Shown here: piece after piece, positions 63,801-64,000 of the stretch
How positions within the stretch are numbered: position 1 is the first letter of the stretch
Layout of the letters: the number at the start of each line of letters is the position of its first letter
NCBI GenBank assembly: GCA_030429205.1
Contig: JAUICZ010000001.1
Span: 2,222,806 to 2,286,805 of the forward strand
DNA length: 64,000 nucleotides
Direction: 5' to 3'
Origin: Bacteroidia bacterium
GTDB lineage: Bacteria; Bacteroidota; Bacteroidia; Chitinophagales; Chitinophagaceae
The notes under the pieces: generated by a model
What the model was told of the DNA's origin: nothing
Database searches by the model: none
The model's input: the letters and a program-made list of their open reading frames with translations, nothing else
Position numbers and translations under genes: made by a program

Positions 63801-64000
63801 CCTAATGCTACATTAGTAGCACTACATTGTCCTGCATCTGCATTTACTGTTACGTTTGCAGGTGCTGTAATTGTAGGGCTTTGATTATCAACTACAGTTA
63901 CATCTTGTGTACAAGTAGCAGTATTGCCGTTTACGTCAGTTACCGTCCATGTTACTGTAGTAGTACCTACAGAATAACTGGATGGTGCATTGTTAGTAGT
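60839..64000 (-). CDS. large HYR/SprB-repeat T9SS type A surface protein (5' end beyond the window)
   Basis: The minus-strand frame is open from 60839 to the right edge, so at least 1053 codons are present and the start is missing. A GTG at 63706 lies inside a repeat and is not the start. From the N-terminal side: at least three near-identical HYR-type modules (TVTVVDNQNPTIACPANVTV ... SSYPVGTTTVTWTVTDVNGN), one degenerate HYR, then SprB-type repeats (VLCNGGNTGSINLTTTGGVG). There are two copies of a C-H-...-HLxHGDxLGxC motif, one Trp/Tyr-rich insertion (about 61680-61745) and a C-terminal T9SS type A signal (VYPNPNNGTFSVELP ... DGMYMLEV). A surface adhesin or matrix protein is likely. Confidence 0.88.
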   Translation of the reverse strand, partial: TTNNAPSSYSVGTTTVTWTVTDVNGNTATCTQDVTVVDNQSPTITAPANVTVNADAGQCSATNVALGTPTTGDNCGIASTTSNAPSSYPVGTTNVVWTVIDVNGNSSTATQTVTVVDNQNPTIACPANVTVNADNGICAATNVSLGTPTTGDNCGVASTTNNAPSSYPVGTTTVTWTVTDVNGNSATATQTVTVVDNQLPIVATQNQTIYLNTSGSAAITTTDINNGSYDNCGIDNMSLNKTSFGCSDVGSNTVTLTVTDIHSNSATGTATITVVDTVKPVITCPANVTVSCLTITANTGVATATDACGIDTITYAETSTYSSNPADATHYNYTITRVWTATDVNDNSSNSCTQTITVQQLRLAASVSNVLCNGGNTGSINLTTTGGVGNLTYSWSNNATTEDVSGLAAGTYTVTVTDSAGCTATATYTVTEPTMLTLTAVSVSPNPTVSGQSMNTIYLGYGAQSVTLSSTASGGTPGYSYSWSPTTGVANPTSATTSVSPTVTTTYTLTVTDENGCTKSVSKTIYVMDIRYGNNKVIICHKGRTKKVSVNAVQAHLNHGDQLGECFKLQANTSKVSCYGGSNGSIDVTVKGGIPPFSYSWNTNATTEDLTGLSAGNYTLTVTAANNEVTSRTFKVEQYSKININEYVKDVTCYGDNNGKIYLNTYGGRPNYSYLWNDNSTSKHRYNLSAGSYAVTVTDNNGCTMTDSFTVAQPTSPLSVSGTVANVNCDNSYSGSIDISVAGGTGPYTYYWSKNNYYWSWSWYWWWNNKCNKQDLSSISAGTYKVVVKDRNGCTVTKTFTVAPANKPNVNITVSPNPTVSGQAPYTIFKGYGPQSVTLTANVSGGTSPYTYSWTPTNSLSGSSTSSTTASPNNTTKYYLKVTDDEGCSETVSRRIYVQNVQWYGEKVRICHNGQNKKVSYNSVAAHLAHGDRLGYCQSQCKGCPDPGAEDDEINDGEAKGLAALDHNGLLNNDGALRVYPNPNNGTFSVELPESVKGGQVLFRDMAGKVIKTLTFMPDAQLKFSMPEVADGMYMLEVINNDEIYRARMIIKR

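Noticed and set aside
62400-64000. CRISPR-like regular repeats
   Set aside because: The regular repeats encode HYR and SprB protein modules in one open frame, have no unique spacers and no cas genes nearby.

Overview
The window comes from a member of the Bacteroidota, probably the Chitinophagales. The evidence is several proteins with type IX secretion (T9SS) type A and type B C-terminal sorting domains, SprB and HYR repeats, a TANFOR-like protein, LytS/LytTR regulators, and tRNA promoters of the Bacteroidota form TTTG-N18/19-TAnnTTTG. Several genes use GTG or tightly overlapping starts. The assignment rests on gene content, not on rRNA.

Positions 1-11.5 kb look like ordinary chromosome. They hold two tandem small secreted paralogs, an M16 zinc peptidase, a DegT/ColD-like PLP enzyme whose Schiff-base lysine is a histidine, a LiaF-like/DUF4288/LytS/LytTR regulatory operon, a GT2 glycosyltransferase, a second histidine kinase, tRNA-Leu(GAG), msrA and tRNA-Ser(UGA). 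From 53.7 kb the sequence again looks ordinary: a heavy-metal RND efflux operon whose pump is fused to a TolC-like protein, a DUF4386 protein, and the 3' end of a very large HYR/SprB-repeat T9SS protein that runs off the right edge.

Between them lies about 42 kb (11.55-53.68 kb) that may be a tRNA-associated island. It starts at the intact tRNA-Ser. It ends at a body-less copy of a tRNA 3' end (22 of 24 bases shared), followed by a terminator. A 15-bp direct repeat lies just inside each end. I see no integrase. The island carries three T9SS-type surface proteins and one long RHS operon (14412-36796). That operon encodes a secreted protein with a probable outer-membrane barrel, a TANFOR-like protein, an OmpH/Skp-type periplasmic protein, a lipoprotein, a 2001-aa SpvB/TcB-like giant, a small exported protein and a 3441-aa Sec-exported RHS protein with a variable C-terminal tip.

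Behind the RHS gene (37.4-47.6 kb) is an array of five displaced tips. Each begins with a copy of the end of the RHS core (around FGFNG-EKDNE), continues into a different toxin-like domain, and is followed by one or more small genes, nearly all with signal peptides, lipoboxes or membrane segments. Three tips carry HExxH zincin motifs, two of them in full metzincin form. One looks like a clan-CD cysteine peptidase. Two are unrecognised. The array reads as a silent store of effector tips and immunity genes that can be swapped into the expressed RHS gene by homologous recombination. Exported immunity candidates and protease tips suggest that the targets lie in the cell envelope. No type VI secretion gene is present, so export through Sec plus the operon's own outer-membrane protein is the main hypothesis.
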